From an uncultured Bacteroidales bacterium (GTDB lineage Bacteria; Bacteroidota; Bacteroidia; Bacteroidales; UBA932): a stretch of DNA of 64,000 bases. The stretch is taken from the NCBI GenBank assembly GCA_947302175.1, contig CAMYVB010000003.1, forward strand, positions 1 to 64,000, written 5' to 3'. This document shows, piece by piece, positions 25,904-36,000 of the stretch (the stretch's first letter is position 1; each line of letters starts with the position of its first letter). Made by a program: the position numbers and the translations under genes. The notes under the pieces were generated by a model. It made no database searches, was not told the DNA's origin, and was given only the letters and a program-made list of their open reading frames with translations.

Positions 25904-26078
25904 CTACCCAAAAGCTATCTCGCGCCTCGAGGAAATCCTCTCCAAGGTGGAGGACCCCTCGACCGGCGTCGACGACATTGACAAATACGTAAAAGAGGCG
26001 GAAAGCCTCGGCGAAAAGTGCCGCAAGTACCTGCGCACCCTTCGCGAAAAGGCCGATGCTATCGGCAGCGAAAAGTAA
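25890..26078 (+). CDS. xseB: Exodeoxyribonuclease VII small subunit
   Basis: A 62-aa helical partner of XseA ('FDYPKAISRLEEILSKVED...DKYVKEAESLGEKCRKYL'). It overlaps the end of xseA by 14 nt in another frame and ends one base before the glgB ATG, so translation is tightly coupled. Confidence 0.92.
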   Translation: MEKFDYPKAISRLEEILSKVEDPSTGVDDIDKYVKEAESLGEKCRKYLRTLREKADAIGSEK

Positions 26079-26079
26079 T

Positions 26080-28086
26080 ATGGCTAGCAAGAAAATATAC
26101 GTCACCGACCCCTATCTGCAGCCCTTCAAAGGTGCGATAGACGCCCGGCACCGGCGCATCCTCGAGTGCCGCGAACGCTTCTCCAAGGACGGTTCCCTGT
26201 CCTATGGAATCAACAACCACCTCTGGTACGGCCTGCACCGCGAGAGTGATGGCAGCTGGGTGTTCCGCGAGTGGGCTCCCAATGCGACCCGCATCTACCT
26301 GATAGGCGAGTTCAACTCCTGGCGCCGCACCGAGGGCTACGCCCTTAAGCCCATAGGCAACGGCGACTGGGAGCTGCGCATCCCCGCCATGCTGATTCAC
26401 CACGGCCAGCTCTACAAGCTCTTCATCGAGTGGCCCGGCGGCGGCGCGGAAAGGCTTCCCGCCTATGCGACCCGCTGCGTCCAGGACCCCGAGACCAAGG
26501 TTTTCTGCGCCCAGGTCTGGGCTCCCGAAACCCCTTACGAGTGGAAGCACGGCCGCGCCGGCAAGCGCCCCCGTCCCCTCATTTACGAGTGCCACATAGG
26601 CATGAGCTCTGAGGAAGAGAAGGTCGCTTCGTTCGAGGACTTCCGCACAAAGGTGCTGCCCAAGGTGCAGGACCTCGGCTACAACGTGCTGCAGATCATG
26701 GCCCTGCAGGAGCATCCCTACTATGGGTCCTTCGGCTACCAGGTGGCCAATTTCTTTGCCTTGAGCTCCCGCTTCGGCACCCCCGAGGAGTTCAAGGCCC
26801 TGGTTGACGACGCGCACGGCCGCGGCATTGCCGTCATCATGGACATAGTCCATTCCCACAGCGTGAGCAACACAGCCGAAGGCCTCGGCGAGTTCGACGG
26901 CCACGACGACCTCTACTTCTATCCCGGCCCCCAGGGCCACCATCCCGCCTGGGGCTCCCGCTGCTTCGATTACGGCAAGGACCAGGTTAAATACTTCCTG
27001 CTGTCGAACTGCAAGTTCTGGATGGAAGAATACATGCTGGACGGCTTCCGCTTTGACGGCGTGACGAGCATGCTCTACTGGGATCACGGCCTGGGCAAGG
27101 ATTTCGGCGACTACGCCCTCTATTTCGACGCCGGCGTGGATGAGAACGCTGTTACCTACCTTGGCCTTGCGAATATGCTTGTCAAGGAAATAGCTCCCAA
27201 CGCCATCACCATAGCCGAGGACGTCTCCGGCATGGCGGGCCTCGCGGCTCCCTTCAGGAACGGCGGCGTGGGCTTTGACTTCCGCATGTCCATGGGCGTT
27301 GCAGACCACTGGATCAAATGGATCAAGGAAAAGAGCGACGAGCAGTGGTCGCCCGGCGAAATATGGTGGGAGCTCACCCGCAAGCGCGATGACGAGAAGA
27401 CCATCAGCTACGCCGAGTGCCACGACCAGGCCCTCGTGGGTGACAAAACCATCATCTTCCGCCTCGCCGACAAGGAGATGTACTTCTCCATGGACAAAGC
27501 TTCGCAGAATATGATAGTCGAGCGTGCGGTGGCCCTTCACAAGATGATAAGGCTCGTCACCGCCGCGACGGCAGGCGACGGCTACCTCACCTTCATGGGC
27601 AACGAATTCGGCCATCCCGAATGGATAGACTTCCCCCGCGAGGGCAACGGATGGTCATTCTCGCACGCCCGCCGCTTGTGGTCGCTTTCTGAGCGCGACG
27701 ACCTTCGCTACAAGCCCCTCTACCTCTTCGATAAGGCAATGATACGCCTCATCAAAAAGCACGACATCCTCTCCGAGCGTCCCAGGCTGCTGGTTGGCGA
27801 CGAGCAGAAGAATATATTGATATTCACAAGGAAAAACTTTATCTTTGCGCTCAATTTCAACCCCGTCGGATCATTTGCCGATTACGGGTTCTCCGCGCCC
27901 GCAGGAGAGTACAGGCTCGTCCTGTGCTCCGATGACGAGCAGTTTGATGGTTTCGGCCGCCTCAAAGCCGGCGAAACCCACGTGGCAATGGACAGGCGCT
28001 GCCCCAACGGCGACCCTGCCTTTGACCACGAGCTGCAGTTGTACCTGCCGGCCCGGTGTGCTATGGTATACGAAAAAGTGAAATGA
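26080..28086 (+). CDS. glgB: 1,4-alpha-glucan branching enzyme (GH13)
   Basis: This enzyme makes alpha-1,6 branches in glycogen. The 668-aa protein has an N-terminal CBM48 ('WVFREWAPNATRIYLIGEFNSW') and a GH13 barrel. The barrel shows 'VIMDIVHSHSVSN', the nucleophile in 'GFRFDGVTSMLYWDHG' (about residue 325), the acid/base in 'ITIAEDVSG' (about 379) and 'AECHDQALVGDKT'. The pattern resembles the eukaryote-like branch of branching enzymes also found in Bacteroidota. I used the ATG at 26080, just after the xseB stop. It is the first glycogen gene of the operon. Confidence 0.95.
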   Translation: MASKKIYVTDPYLQPFKGAIDARHRRILECRERFSKDGSLSYGINNHLWYGLHRESDGSWVFREWAPNATRIYLIGEFNSWRRTEGYALKPIGNGDWELRIPAMLIHHGQLYKLFIEWPGGGAERLPAYATRCVQDPETKVFCAQVWAPETPYEWKHGRAGKRPRPLIYECHIGMSSEEEKVASFEDFRTKVLPKVQDLGYNVLQIMALQEHPYYGSFGYQVANFFALSSRFGTPEEFKALVDDAHGRGIAVIMDIVHSHSVSNTAEGLGEFDGHDDLYFYPGPQGHHPAWGSRCFDYGKDQVKYFLLSNCKFWMEEYMLDGFRFDGVTSMLYWDHGLGKDFGDYALYFDAGVDENAVTYLGLANMLVKEIAPNAITIAEDVSGMAGLAAPFRNGGVGFDFRMSMGVADHWIKWIKEKSDEQWSPGEIWWELTRKRDDEKTISYAECHDQALVGDKTIIFRLADKEMYFSMDKASQNMIVERAVALHKMIRLVTAATAGDGYLTFMGNEFGHPEWIDFPREGNGWSFSHARRLWSLSERDDLRYKPLYLFDKAMIRLIKKHDILSERPRLLVGDEQKNILIFTRKNFIFALNFNPVGSFADYGFSAPAGEYRLVLCSDDEQFDGFGRLKAGETHVAMDRRCPNGDPAFDHELQLYLPARCAMVYEKVK

Positions 28087-28087
28087 T

Positions 28088-30031
28088 ATGGCATTTTTAA
28101 AATTCAACAAGTCCGAGCTTGTCAACCTGTCGTACTCCCTCAGGCGTGAGATTATCTCGGCCAACAAGACGGGTGCGTATTGCAACACCTCCATACTCAC
28201 TTGCAATACCCGTCGCTACCACGGTCTTCTCGCCGTCGCTCTCGACCGCTTCGGCGGCGACAAGTTCCTCCTCCTTTCCGCCCTCGACGAGAGTCTCATA
28301 GTCGGCGGCAAGCAGTTCAATCTCGGCATCCACTGCTACGGCGAGGTCTATGAGCCCCGCGGGCACAAGTATATCGTGGATTTCGAGGCCGACCCCGTCC
28401 CCCAGATTACCTACAAGGTCGGCGACATCGTGTTCCGCAAGAGCATCCTGCTCGTTCCCGACCAGGACCAGGTGATGATCAAGTTCGAGTTGCTCTCCAG
28501 CCCCTCGAAGGTCACCGTCCAGCTGCGTCCCTTCCTGGCGTTCCGCAGCATACACGCCCTCACCGCCCAGAATTCCGAGGCCCGTCTGACTCCCGCCCCG
28601 CTTCAGGGAGGCGTTTCCTTCCGCGTGTATCCCAACTTCCCCGAGCTGATGCTCCAGGTGAGCGATTCTTCCGCCAAATTCGTCTCTTCCCCCTACTGGT
28701 ACAACGGCATAACCTATTCCGACGAGTACCGCCGCGGCTACGACTGCCGTGAGGACCTCCCCGTTCCCGGATGGTTCTCCTTCGACATGAAGGAAGGCGG
28801 GTCGGTCGTATTCTCAGCCTCCCTTAAGGAAGAGCTCCCCACCGGCCTGAAACGCAAGTTCACCGACAAGCTGCGCAAGATGCCCCACATCACCAACAGC
28901 CGCGACCAGCTCGTCCATTGCGCCGACCTCCTCGTTTCCGACCATAATTTCCGCAAAAAGGTAGTCGCCGGTTTCTCATGGATGTATACCGGCCTACTTC
29001 GCGAGACCCTGCAGGCCCTCCCCGGCCTGACGCTCTACGCCAAGGGTGACAAAGAGGCTTTCGAGGAAATCCTTGACAACCTTATCGCCGACGAGCAGGA
29101 AAGGCTCTTCTGCAAGACTACGCAGGTCGAGGCCCCGTTCTTCATGGCGACAGCCCTTCAGGCATATATCGATTACGGCGCAGACCCCGCCAAGGTCTGG
29201 GACAAATACGGCACCACGATGCGCGGCATCATCGAGAGCTATCTCCCGGGTGAGCGCAAAGAGGTCTCCATGCAGCCCGACGGCATGCTCTGGGCCCAGA
29301 TGGACGGCGTCGCCCTCTCCTGGATGAACGCCTACATAGGCGGCAGGGCCGTGACCGAAAGGGCCGGCTGCCAGGTCGAGACCAACGCCCTGTGGTACAA
29401 CGCCATCTGCTTCTGCATCGAGATGGAGAAGCAGTTCGGCTCGGCCGGAAGCGACTTTGTCGCCCGCTGGTCCAAGGTCCGCGACCTTGTCAAGGCCAAC
29501 TTCACCAAGATGTTCTGGAACGATTCGATAGGCTGCCTCGCCGACTACGTAGACAACGCCGGCCAGCACCTCGAGATCCGTCCCAACCAGCTCTTCGCCC
29601 TGTGGGTCAAATATTCTCCTGTGGAGGAGGATCTCTTCCCCGCAGTCATACGCGTTGTGGACCGCGAGCTCCTCACCGCCAGGGGCGTGAGGACCCTCTC
29701 TCCCCGCGACGGCCTCTACAAGGGCGTGTATGACGGCTCCCAGTACGAGCGCGACCTCGCCTACCACAACGGCAGCACCCGTCCCTTCCTCCTCGAGCAG
29801 TATGTTGCAGTCAGCTTCCAGGTCAAGGGCGCTTCCTTCAAGAATACCGCCCGCGCCCTGGTGGACGGCTTCTACGAGGATCTTGGCAAGCACGGCGTAG
29901 GCTCCTTCTCCGAGCTCTACGACGGCGACCCGCCCCAGGAGCCTCACGGCGCCATCTCTTCTGCCCTGAGCACAGCAGCCCTGCTCTCCATCGAGAATAT
30001 GTTGGATAAATTTGAGGAGAACGCTAAATGA
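28088..30031 (+). CDS. Glycogen debranching enzyme (amylo-alpha-1,6-glucosidase, GH133-like)
   Basis: Predicted to hydrolyse branch points left by phosphorylase. The 647-aa protein has a bacterial GDE N-terminal beta domain ('NKTGAYCNTSILTCNTRRYHGLLAV', 'FLLLSALDESLIVGG') and an (alpha/alpha)6 C-terminal barrel with 'YTGLLRETLQALPGL', 'QMDGVALSWMNAYIGGRAV' and 'LAYHNGSTRPFLLEQ'. It starts one base after the glgB stop and overlaps the next gene by 4 nt. Confidence 0.93.
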   Translation: MAFLKFNKSELVNLSYSLRREIISANKTGAYCNTSILTCNTRRYHGLLAVALDRFGGDKFLLLSALDESLIVGGKQFNLGIHCYGEVYEPRGHKYIVDFEADPVPQITYKVGDIVFRKSILLVPDQDQVMIKFELLSSPSKVTVQLRPFLAFRSIHALTAQNSEARLTPAPLQGGVSFRVYPNFPELMLQVSDSSAKFVSSPYWYNGITYSDEYRRGYDCREDLPVPGWFSFDMKEGGSVVFSASLKEELPTGLKRKFTDKLRKMPHITNSRDQLVHCADLLVSDHNFRKKVVAGFSWMYTGLLRETLQALPGLTLYAKGDKEAFEEILDNLIADEQERLFCKTTQVEAPFFMATALQAYIDYGADPAKVWDKYGTTMRGIIESYLPGERKEVSMQPDGMLWAQMDGVALSWMNAYIGGRAVTERAGCQVETNALWYNAICFCIEMEKQFGSAGSDFVARWSKVRDLVKANFTKMFWNDSIGCLADYVDNAGQHLEIRPNQLFALWVKYSPVEEDLFPAVIRVVDRELLTARGVRTLSPRDGLYKGVYDGSQYERDLAYHNGSTRPFLLEQYVAVSFQVKGASFKNTARALVDGFYEDLGKHGVGSFSELYDGDPPQEPHGAISSALSTAALLSIENMLDKFEENAK

Positions 30032-31314
30032 GAGTCCTGATGTTCGGATGGGAGTTCCCTCCCCATATCGCCGGCGGTCTGGGTACCGCCTGTGAGGGCA
30101 TAGTCAAAGGACTGGCCTACAATGGGGTGGAGACGCTCTTCGTGATGCCTCACGCTTCCGGCGACGAGGACCAGAGCGCCACCACCATCATCAACGCTTC
30201 CGACGTCGAGGTGACCGAGGTGAGCACCAAGGTTGAAGAGTTCATCAGCGGCACCCGCTTCATGTACGTCGATTCCAACCTGGTCCCCTACGTGGACCCC
30301 GATGAATATTTCGAAGCCATTGAGAAGATGAAGAAGGAAGAGCTGAAGTCCACAGTGGTGGGATTCGGCCAGAAATTCAACTTCTCCGGCAAGTACGGCG
30401 CCAACCTCATGGAAGAGGTGGCCCGCTATGCCCGTGTCGGCGGCACCATAGCCGTGCAGCACAAGGACGAAATCGACTGCATACACGCCCACGACTGGCT
30501 CACCTACCTCGCCGGCATCTCCGCCAAGGAGCTAACGGGCAAGCCCCTCGTAGTCCACGTCCACGCCACTTCATACGACCGCGGCGACGAGAAGCACATA
30601 GACACCCGCGTCCTCGATATCGAGACCCGCGGCATGCTCGCGGCAGACAGGGTGGTCACCGTTTCAGACCTCACCCGCAACATAGTGATCAACAAGTATC
30701 ACATCGACCCTGCCAAGGTCGTGACCGTCCACAATGCCGTGGACTTCAGCGGCCGTGAGAACCTCGAGGTCGAAAGGGGAGTGAAGGATAAGGTCGTCAC
30801 CTTCCTCGGCCGCATCACCTTCCAGAAAGGTCCCGAGTATTTCATCGAGGCTGCCGCCAAGGTGCTCAAGCGCACCGAAGGCGTGCGTTTCGTAATGGCC
30901 GGCAGCGGCGACATGATGAACAGGGCAATACGCCAGGTCGCCCGCCTCGGCATCTCGGACCGCTTCCACTTCACCGGCTTCCTTCGCGGAGCCGACGTAC
31001 AGAAGATGTTCGCCCTTTCGGACGTTTATATAATGCCCTCTGTGTCAGAGCCTTTCGGCATTTCTCCGCTCGAAGCCATGCGCACGGGCGTGCCCTCCAT
31101 CATTTCCCACCAGAGCGGCGCAGCCGAAGTCCTCAGATACGCCTTCAAGGTCGATTTCTGGGATGTCGACGCCATGGCCGACGATATCTACGCCCTCCTG
31201 AGCTATCCCGCCCTCGCGAGATTCGCTTCCCGGGAAGGCTATGACGAGGTCAACGCCCTCAAGTGGAACAATGCTACAGCCAAGTTGAAAAAAGTTTACG
31301 AATCCATAGTATGA
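30028..31314 (+). CDS. Glycogen synthase-like glycosyltransferase (GT4/GT5)
   Basis: Probably the chain-elongating synthase of this operon. The 428-aa GT-B protein starts with 'MRVLMFGWEFPPHIAGGLGTACEGIVKGL', the donor-loop motif of glycogen/starch synthases. It carries the C-terminal E-x7-E motif in 'SEPFGISPLEAMRTGVPSIIS'. An insertion at about residues 45-130 is typical of Bacteroidota members. The sugar donor (ADP- or UDP-glucose) is not evident. It is flanked by ATGA overlaps on both sides. Confidence 0.88.
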   Translation: MRVLMFGWEFPPHIAGGLGTACEGIVKGLAYNGVETLFVMPHASGDEDQSATTIINASDVEVTEVSTKVEEFISGTRFMYVDSNLVPYVDPDEYFEAIEKMKKEELKSTVVGFGQKFNFSGKYGANLMEEVARYARVGGTIAVQHKDEIDCIHAHDWLTYLAGISAKELTGKPLVVHVHATSYDRGDEKHIDTRVLDIETRGMLAADRVVTVSDLTRNIVINKYHIDPAKVVTVHNAVDFSGRENLEVERGVKDKVVTFLGRITFQKGPEYFIEAAAKVLKRTEGVRFVMAGSGDMMNRAIRQVARLGISDRFHFTGFLRGADVQKMFALSDVYIMPSVSEPFGISPLEAMRTGVPSIISHQSGAAEVLRYAFKVDFWDVDAMADDIYALLSYPALARFASREGYDEVNALKWNNATAKLKKVYESIV

Positions 31315-32513
31315 ACAAGAAGAGCATTTGCCTGTATTTCCAGGTGCATCAGCCCGCCAGGCTCCGCCTGTACAGATTTTTCGATATAGGAAAGGACTCC
31401 CACTATTACGACGACTTCGTGTCCCGCACCGAGGTGAGGCGCGCCGTCAGGGATTGCTACCTTCCCATGAACGAGCTCCTGCTTTCCCTCATCAAGGAGC
31501 ACAAGGGCGCCTTCAAGGTGTCGTTCTCCATTCCCGGCGCCACCCTCGAGCTGCTCGAGCGCTATGCCCCCGAGGTGGTGGATTCATTCCGCGCCCTCGT
31601 GGACACCGGTTGCGTCGAGATGCTTTGCGAGACCTATTACCACTCCCTCGCGTCCCTGACTTCCCCTTCCGAGTTCCGCCACCAGGTGCTCAAGCAGAAG
31701 GATAAGATCAAGGAAGTATTCGGCGTGGAGAGCGTCACTTTCCGCAACACCGAGCTCATCTATTCCGACAATATCGGCTCCGAGGTCTACGACATGGGCT
31801 TCAAGACCATGCTCGTCGAGGGTGCAAAGCAGGTTGTCGGCTGGCGCAATCCCGACTTCGTCTACAGCTGCGCCGCCCAGCCCAAGCTCAAGCTCCTCCT
31901 TCGCAACTATTCGCTCAGCGACGACCTCGCCGTCAGGTTCTCCGACACTTCCTGGGACGTCTATCCCCTCACTGCGGAAAAATACGCCGGTTGGGTCAGG
32001 AACGCAGAGGGCGACATTGTCAACCTCTTCATGGACTACGAGGCCTTCGGCATGCGTCATCCTTCCGAGAGCGGCATCTTCTCCTTCTTTAAGGAGCTCC
32101 CCGGCGCTCTTCTCGCCGACGGCAGCATGAAGTTCGTCACTCCCGCCGATGTGGCAAGGTCCATCAAGAGCGTGGGCACCATCGAAGTCGACGACCCCGT
32201 GTCATGGTCTTCCGTAGAGAGCGACATGAGCCTCTTTCTTGGCAACGAGCTCCAGCAGGATGCTTTCAATAAGCTCTATGCCCAGACCGAGAAGCTCGCC
32301 ATCCTTGCAGATCCCGTCCTCTGGGCGGATTTCGGCCACCTGCAGGAGAGTGCCAACTTCTATTACATGAGCACCAAATTCTTCGCAGACGGCGCCAAGA
32401 TGCTGAATCCCAGCCCCTACGGCACCCCTTACGAGGCATTTATTAACTACATGAACGCCCTGAGCGATTTCATTATCAGGGTTGACAACGCTTTGGCCGT
32501 GAAGGCCGAATAA
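31311..32513 (+). CDS. GH57-family alpha-amylase/glucanotransferase
   Basis: A cytoplasmic alpha-glucan-acting enzyme (no signal peptide) of about 400 aa. GH57 motifs are visible: 'YFQVHQPARLR' (motif 1), 'KVSFSIPGATLELL' (motif 2), 'VTFRNTELIYSD' with the probable nucleophile Glu, and 'LFMDYEAFG'. The ATG at 31311 overlaps the TGA of the previous gene. An earlier in-frame ATG would lie well inside that gene. It probably trims or remodels glycogen chains. Confidence 0.92.
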   Translation: MNKKSICLYFQVHQPARLRLYRFFDIGKDSHYYDDFVSRTEVRRAVRDCYLPMNELLLSLIKEHKGAFKVSFSIPGATLELLERYAPEVVDSFRALVDTGCVEMLCETYYHSLASLTSPSEFRHQVLKQKDKIKEVFGVESVTFRNTELIYSDNIGSEVYDMGFKTMLVEGAKQVVGWRNPDFVYSCAAQPKLKLLLRNYSLSDDLAVRFSDTSWDVYPLTAEKYAGWVRNAEGDIVNLFMDYEAFGMRHPSESGIFSFFKELPGALLADGSMKFVTPADVARSIKSVGTIEVDDPVSWSSVESDMSLFLGNELQQDAFNKLYAQTEKLAILADPVLWADFGHLQESANFYYMSTKFFADGAKMLNPSPYGTPYEAFINYMNALSDFIIRVDNALAVKAE

Positions 32514-32529
32514 TCCATTATCATTACAA

Positions 32530-35091
32530 ATGAAAGAATATGAAATGCAGATAAGCTCGCCCAATTGGACGAGTGTGATGGTCACGCGTCATCTTCCCGA
32601 TGCGCTGGCCGGATTGGAGAAACTGAGTGCAAACCTCTGGTGGTGTTGGAATGATTCTGCGAAGGCCCTCTTCAAGGAAGTTGACCCCGAGATATGGCAT
32701 AACTCTATGCACAATCCCAGGGAAGTCCTTGATACCGTGAGTATTACTCGCTTCAAGGAACTGGCAAAGGACGCCGACTTCAAGAAGCGCCTCGCCAAGG
32801 TGCTCGCCGAGTTCGACGAGTACATGGCCGAAAAGCAGAAGAGGACTTCTCCTTCCGTCGCCTATTTCAGCATGGAATACGGTCTGGACACCTCCCTTAA
32901 GATATATTCCGGCGGTCTTGGCATCCTCGCGGGCGACTACCTAAAGGAGACCTCCGACATGAATGTCAACCTCTCCGCCGTGGGTCTTCTCTACCGTTAC
33001 GGCTACTTCACACAGAAGATAACCGCCGGCGGCGACCAGGAAGCCGGCTACGATGCCCAGGATTTCAATCGCATTCCCGCCACCCAGGTCCTTGATGCCG
33101 ACGGTAACTGGCTGAAAATAAGCATTGATTTCCCCGGAAGGACGCTCAGCGCCAGGGTTTGGAAAGTGGCAGTCGGCCGCACCGACCTCTACCTTCTCGA
33201 CACCGATTTCGAAGACAATATCCCCGAAGACCGTCAGGTGACCTACCACCTCTACGGCGGCGACTGGGAGAACCGTCTCAAGCAGGAGATCCTCCTCGGC
33301 ATAGGCGGCATCAAGACTCTCCGCGCCCTCGGTCTCAATCCCGAAATCTACCACTGCAACGAAGGCCACGCCGCATTCATAGGCCTGGAGCGCCTTCGCG
33401 AATACGTGGGTAAGGGCTTGGATTATACCGAAGCCCTCGAAGTCGTGCGCGCATCATCCCTTTTCACCACCCACACTCCCGTCCCTGCCGGCCACGATGC
33501 TTTCGATGAAGACATGCTGGGCCGCTACCTGGGCTATTTCCCCGCCCTTCTCGGCATAGACTGGGAGACCATGATGGGCCTCGGCAAGCTCCGCGCAAGC
33601 GACCGCGCCGAAAAGTTCTCCATGAGTAAACTCGCCGCCAACGTGTCGCAGAACATCAACGGCGTCTCCATGCTTCACGGCAAGGTGAGCCAGGATCTCT
33701 TTGCCGGCATGTATCCCGGCTATCTCCCCGAGGAGCTCCATATCAGCTACGTCACCAACGGCGTCCACTATCCCACCTGGGCCTCCAAGGAGTGGAAGGC
33801 TCTCCACGAGACCGTGTTCGGAGAGCAGTTCAAGACCCACCACTACGACAAGTCCTGCTTCGAGGGCGTCTATAATCTCTCTGACGAGCAGGTTTGGAAC
33901 GTGCGCAAGATTCTCAAGGCCGAGGTCGTGCGCCAGGTCAATACCCGTCTTGCCAACCAGAACCTCAGCAGTCATTATTCCCCGAGGCAACTCGTCAAGA
34001 TTAAGGAAACCCTGAGCCCCGACGTCCTTACCATAGGCTTCGCCCGCCGCTTTGCGACCTACAAGAGGGCGACCCTCCTTTTCTCCGACCTCGACAGGCT
34101 CGACTCCATAGTCAACAACCCCTACCGCCCCGTCCAGTTCATTTTTGCCGGTAAGGCCCATCCCCACGACAAGGCCGGTCAGGACCTGATAAAGCACATC
34201 ATCGAAATCTCCAAACAGGAGAGATTCCTCGGCAAGATAGTTTTCGTGCCCGGTTACGACATCTCCCTTGCCAAAAGGCTTGTCCAGGGCGTCGACGTCT
34301 GGATGAACAATCCCACGCGTCCCCTCGAGGCGTCCGGAACCTCCGGCGAGAAGGCTGCGATGAACGGCGTCATGCACTTCTCCGTCCTCGACGGATGGTG
34401 GGTTGAAGGCTACAGGGAAGGCGCAGGCTGGGCCCTCCAGCAGGCCCGTACCTACGACGACCAGAGCTACCAGAACGAGCTCGATGCCGCCCGCATCTAC
34501 AACATCATCGAGAACGAAATAGCTCCGGCATACTACGACAAGGATCCCCTGACCGGCATCTCGCCCCTCTGGGTCTCATATATCAAGAACACAATCGCAA
34601 AGGTGGCGTGTAATTTCACTACCAACCGCATGCTCACCGACTACTGCGAGCAGTACTACGTCCCCCAGGCCGGGCGCCATGCCCAAATCGTTGCGGACGA
34701 CTATGCCAAGGCGAAGGCAATCGCCGCCTGGAAGAAGACTGTCCTTGCGGAGTGGAAGAGTGTCAATGTGCTTTCGTTCGACCGTCCCGGCCTGAGTTAC
34801 GAAATCGCCCCTGATTCCGAGATCAACTCCCGTGTCGAGCTCTCCATAGGCGACCTCAGCCCCGAAGATATAGGTGTGGAAATGCTCTTCACCGTCTCCG
34901 ACCGCAAGGGCAAGCTCCATATCAAGAATAAGTTTGAATTCGACCTCGTGGACTTCAAGGACGGAGTCGCCGTATTCCAGGCTTCCTTCCTTCCTGAAGT
35001 CACCGGAATGTACCAGGTGGCCACCAGGGTCTATGCCAAGCATCCCGAGCTGCCTCACAGGCAGGACTTCCCCCTGGTCAAATGGTTGTAG
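32530..35091 (+). CDS. glgP: Alpha-glucan (glycogen) phosphorylase (GT35)
   Basis: This enzyme releases glucose 1-phosphate from glycogen ends. The 853-aa protein has the DUF3417-type N-terminus ('ALAGLEKLSANLWWCWND'), then 'PSVAYFSMEYGLDTSLKIYSGGLGILAGDYLKE'-like active-site blocks. The pyridoxal-phosphate motif 'EASGTSGEKAAMNG' has its Lys near residue 606. It belongs to the thermophile/archaeal-like GT35 branch rather than the E. coli type. A C-terminal beta domain of about 110 residues follows. It overlaps ribF by 10 nt. Confidence 0.94.
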   Translation: MKEYEMQISSPNWTSVMVTRHLPDALAGLEKLSANLWWCWNDSAKALFKEVDPEIWHNSMHNPREVLDTVSITRFKELAKDADFKKRLAKVLAEFDEYMAEKQKRTSPSVAYFSMEYGLDTSLKIYSGGLGILAGDYLKETSDMNVNLSAVGLLYRYGYFTQKITAGGDQEAGYDAQDFNRIPATQVLDADGNWLKISIDFPGRTLSARVWKVAVGRTDLYLLDTDFEDNIPEDRQVTYHLYGGDWENRLKQEILLGIGGIKTLRALGLNPEIYHCNEGHAAFIGLERLREYVGKGLDYTEALEVVRASSLFTTHTPVPAGHDAFDEDMLGRYLGYFPALLGIDWETMMGLGKLRASDRAEKFSMSKLAANVSQNINGVSMLHGKVSQDLFAGMYPGYLPEELHISYVTNGVHYPTWASKEWKALHETVFGEQFKTHHYDKSCFEGVYNLSDEQVWNVRKILKAEVVRQVNTRLANQNLSSHYSPRQLVKIKETLSPDVLTIGFARRFATYKRATLLFSDLDRLDSIVNNPYRPVQFIFAGKAHPHDKAGQDLIKHIIEISKQERFLGKIVFVPGYDISLAKRLVQGVDVWMNNPTRPLEASGTSGEKAAMNGVMHFSVLDGWWVEGYREGAGWALQQARTYDDQSYQNELDAARIYNIIENEIAPAYYDKDPLTGISPLWVSYIKNTIAKVACNFTTNRMLTDYCEQYYVPQAGRHAQIVADDYAKAKAIAAWKKTVLAEWKSVNVLSFDRPGLSYEIAPDSEINSRVELSIGDLSPEDIGVEMLFTVSDRKGKLHIKNKFEFDLVDFKDGVAVFQASFLPEVTGMYQVATRVYAKHPELPHRQDFPLVKWL

Positions 35092-35993
35092 CCACAGGTT
35101 TTTTTGACGGAGTCCATCTCGGCCACGCCCTGGTCCTTGACGCTTTGGTGAGCGAAGCTCGCCGGCGCGGGACCGGGGCCGTCGCCGTGACTTTCCATCC
35201 CCATCCTCGCAACGTTCTCCAGAATGGCGCGCGGGGTCTCAGATTGCTCTGCACCCAAGCCGAGAAGCGCGAGAAAGTCCTTGCGCGCGGCGTGGACTCC
35301 CTCGAAACTGTGGAATTTACCAAAGAATTCAGCCGCCTGACGACGCTCGATTATTTCGAGCAGTACGTCAAGGGGCGTTTCGGCGCCGATGCCGTTGTAC
35401 TCGGCTATGACAACAGGATAGGTTTCCAGTCGGGGCCGACTGACGAGGTGGCCCGTATTGCGGCTTCTTGCGGGCTTGAAGTCATACGCACTAATCCCGT
35501 ACTCTGGAAGCGGGAGGAAATAAGTTCCTCGAGGATTCGCGCCGCGCTTGAGGGCGGTCTCGTGGAAGATGCCGCTTCAATGCTTGGCTATCGCTACACG
35601 CTCGACGGAGTTGTGGTGGAAGGCGACCGCATAGGCCGCACTATTGGTTTCCCCACGGCCAACATGCGCCTCTATGACCCGCTTAAGCTCATCCCCGCAG
35701 GGGGAGTGTATCTCGTCAAAGTGCGCACCCTGGACCGCGATTTGTACGGCATGACCAATATAGGCACGCGCCCCACTGTGACGGGGGTCGGCCTTGGCGA
35801 CAACGGGTCGTCACGCATGATCAGCGTGGAGACCAATATCTTCGACTTTGATGAGGAGATTTACGGTCTCGACATGAGGATTGAATTCATCGCCCGCATA
35901 CGCTCTGAAAGGCGTTTCCCTTCGCTGGACGCCCTTCGCTCGCAGTTGGATGAGGACAGGCGCGTGTGCCTCGGCATGTTTGATATTAAATAA
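35082..35993 (+). CDS. ribF: Bifunctional riboflavin kinase / FAD synthetase
   Basis: This enzyme makes FMN and FAD from riboflavin. The N-terminal nucleotidyltransferase half has 'VVATGFFDGVHLGHALVLDAL', 'VTFHPHPRNVL' and 'SSSRIRAALEGG'. The C-terminal kinase half has 'GDRIGRTIGFPTANM' and 'GMTNIGTRPTV'. At 303 aa the length is normal. It is the last gene of the xseA-glycogen operon and starts inside glgP. Confidence 0.95.
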   Translation: MVVATGFFDGVHLGHALVLDALVSEARRRGTGAVAVTFHPHPRNVLQNGARGLRLLCTQAEKREKVLARGVDSLETVEFTKEFSRLTTLDYFEQYVKGRFGADAVVLGYDNRIGFQSGPTDEVARIAASCGLEVIRTNPVLWKREEISSSRIRAALEGGLVEDAASMLGYRYTLDGVVVEGDRIGRTIGFPTANMRLYDPLKLIPAGGVYLVKVRTLDRDLYGMTNIGTRPTVTGVGLGDNGSSRMISVETNIFDFDEEIYGLDMRIEFIARIRSERRFPSLDALRSQLDEDRRVCLGMFDIK

Positions 35994-36000
35994 TAATTCG

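Noticed and set aside
26059..27615. 518-residue open frame antisense to glgB
   Set aside because: It mirrors the GC-rich third positions of the branching-enzyme gene, has no domain and ends within the coding gene. Similar long shadows lie opposite ileS (41159-42745) and the fucosidase (2167-3084).
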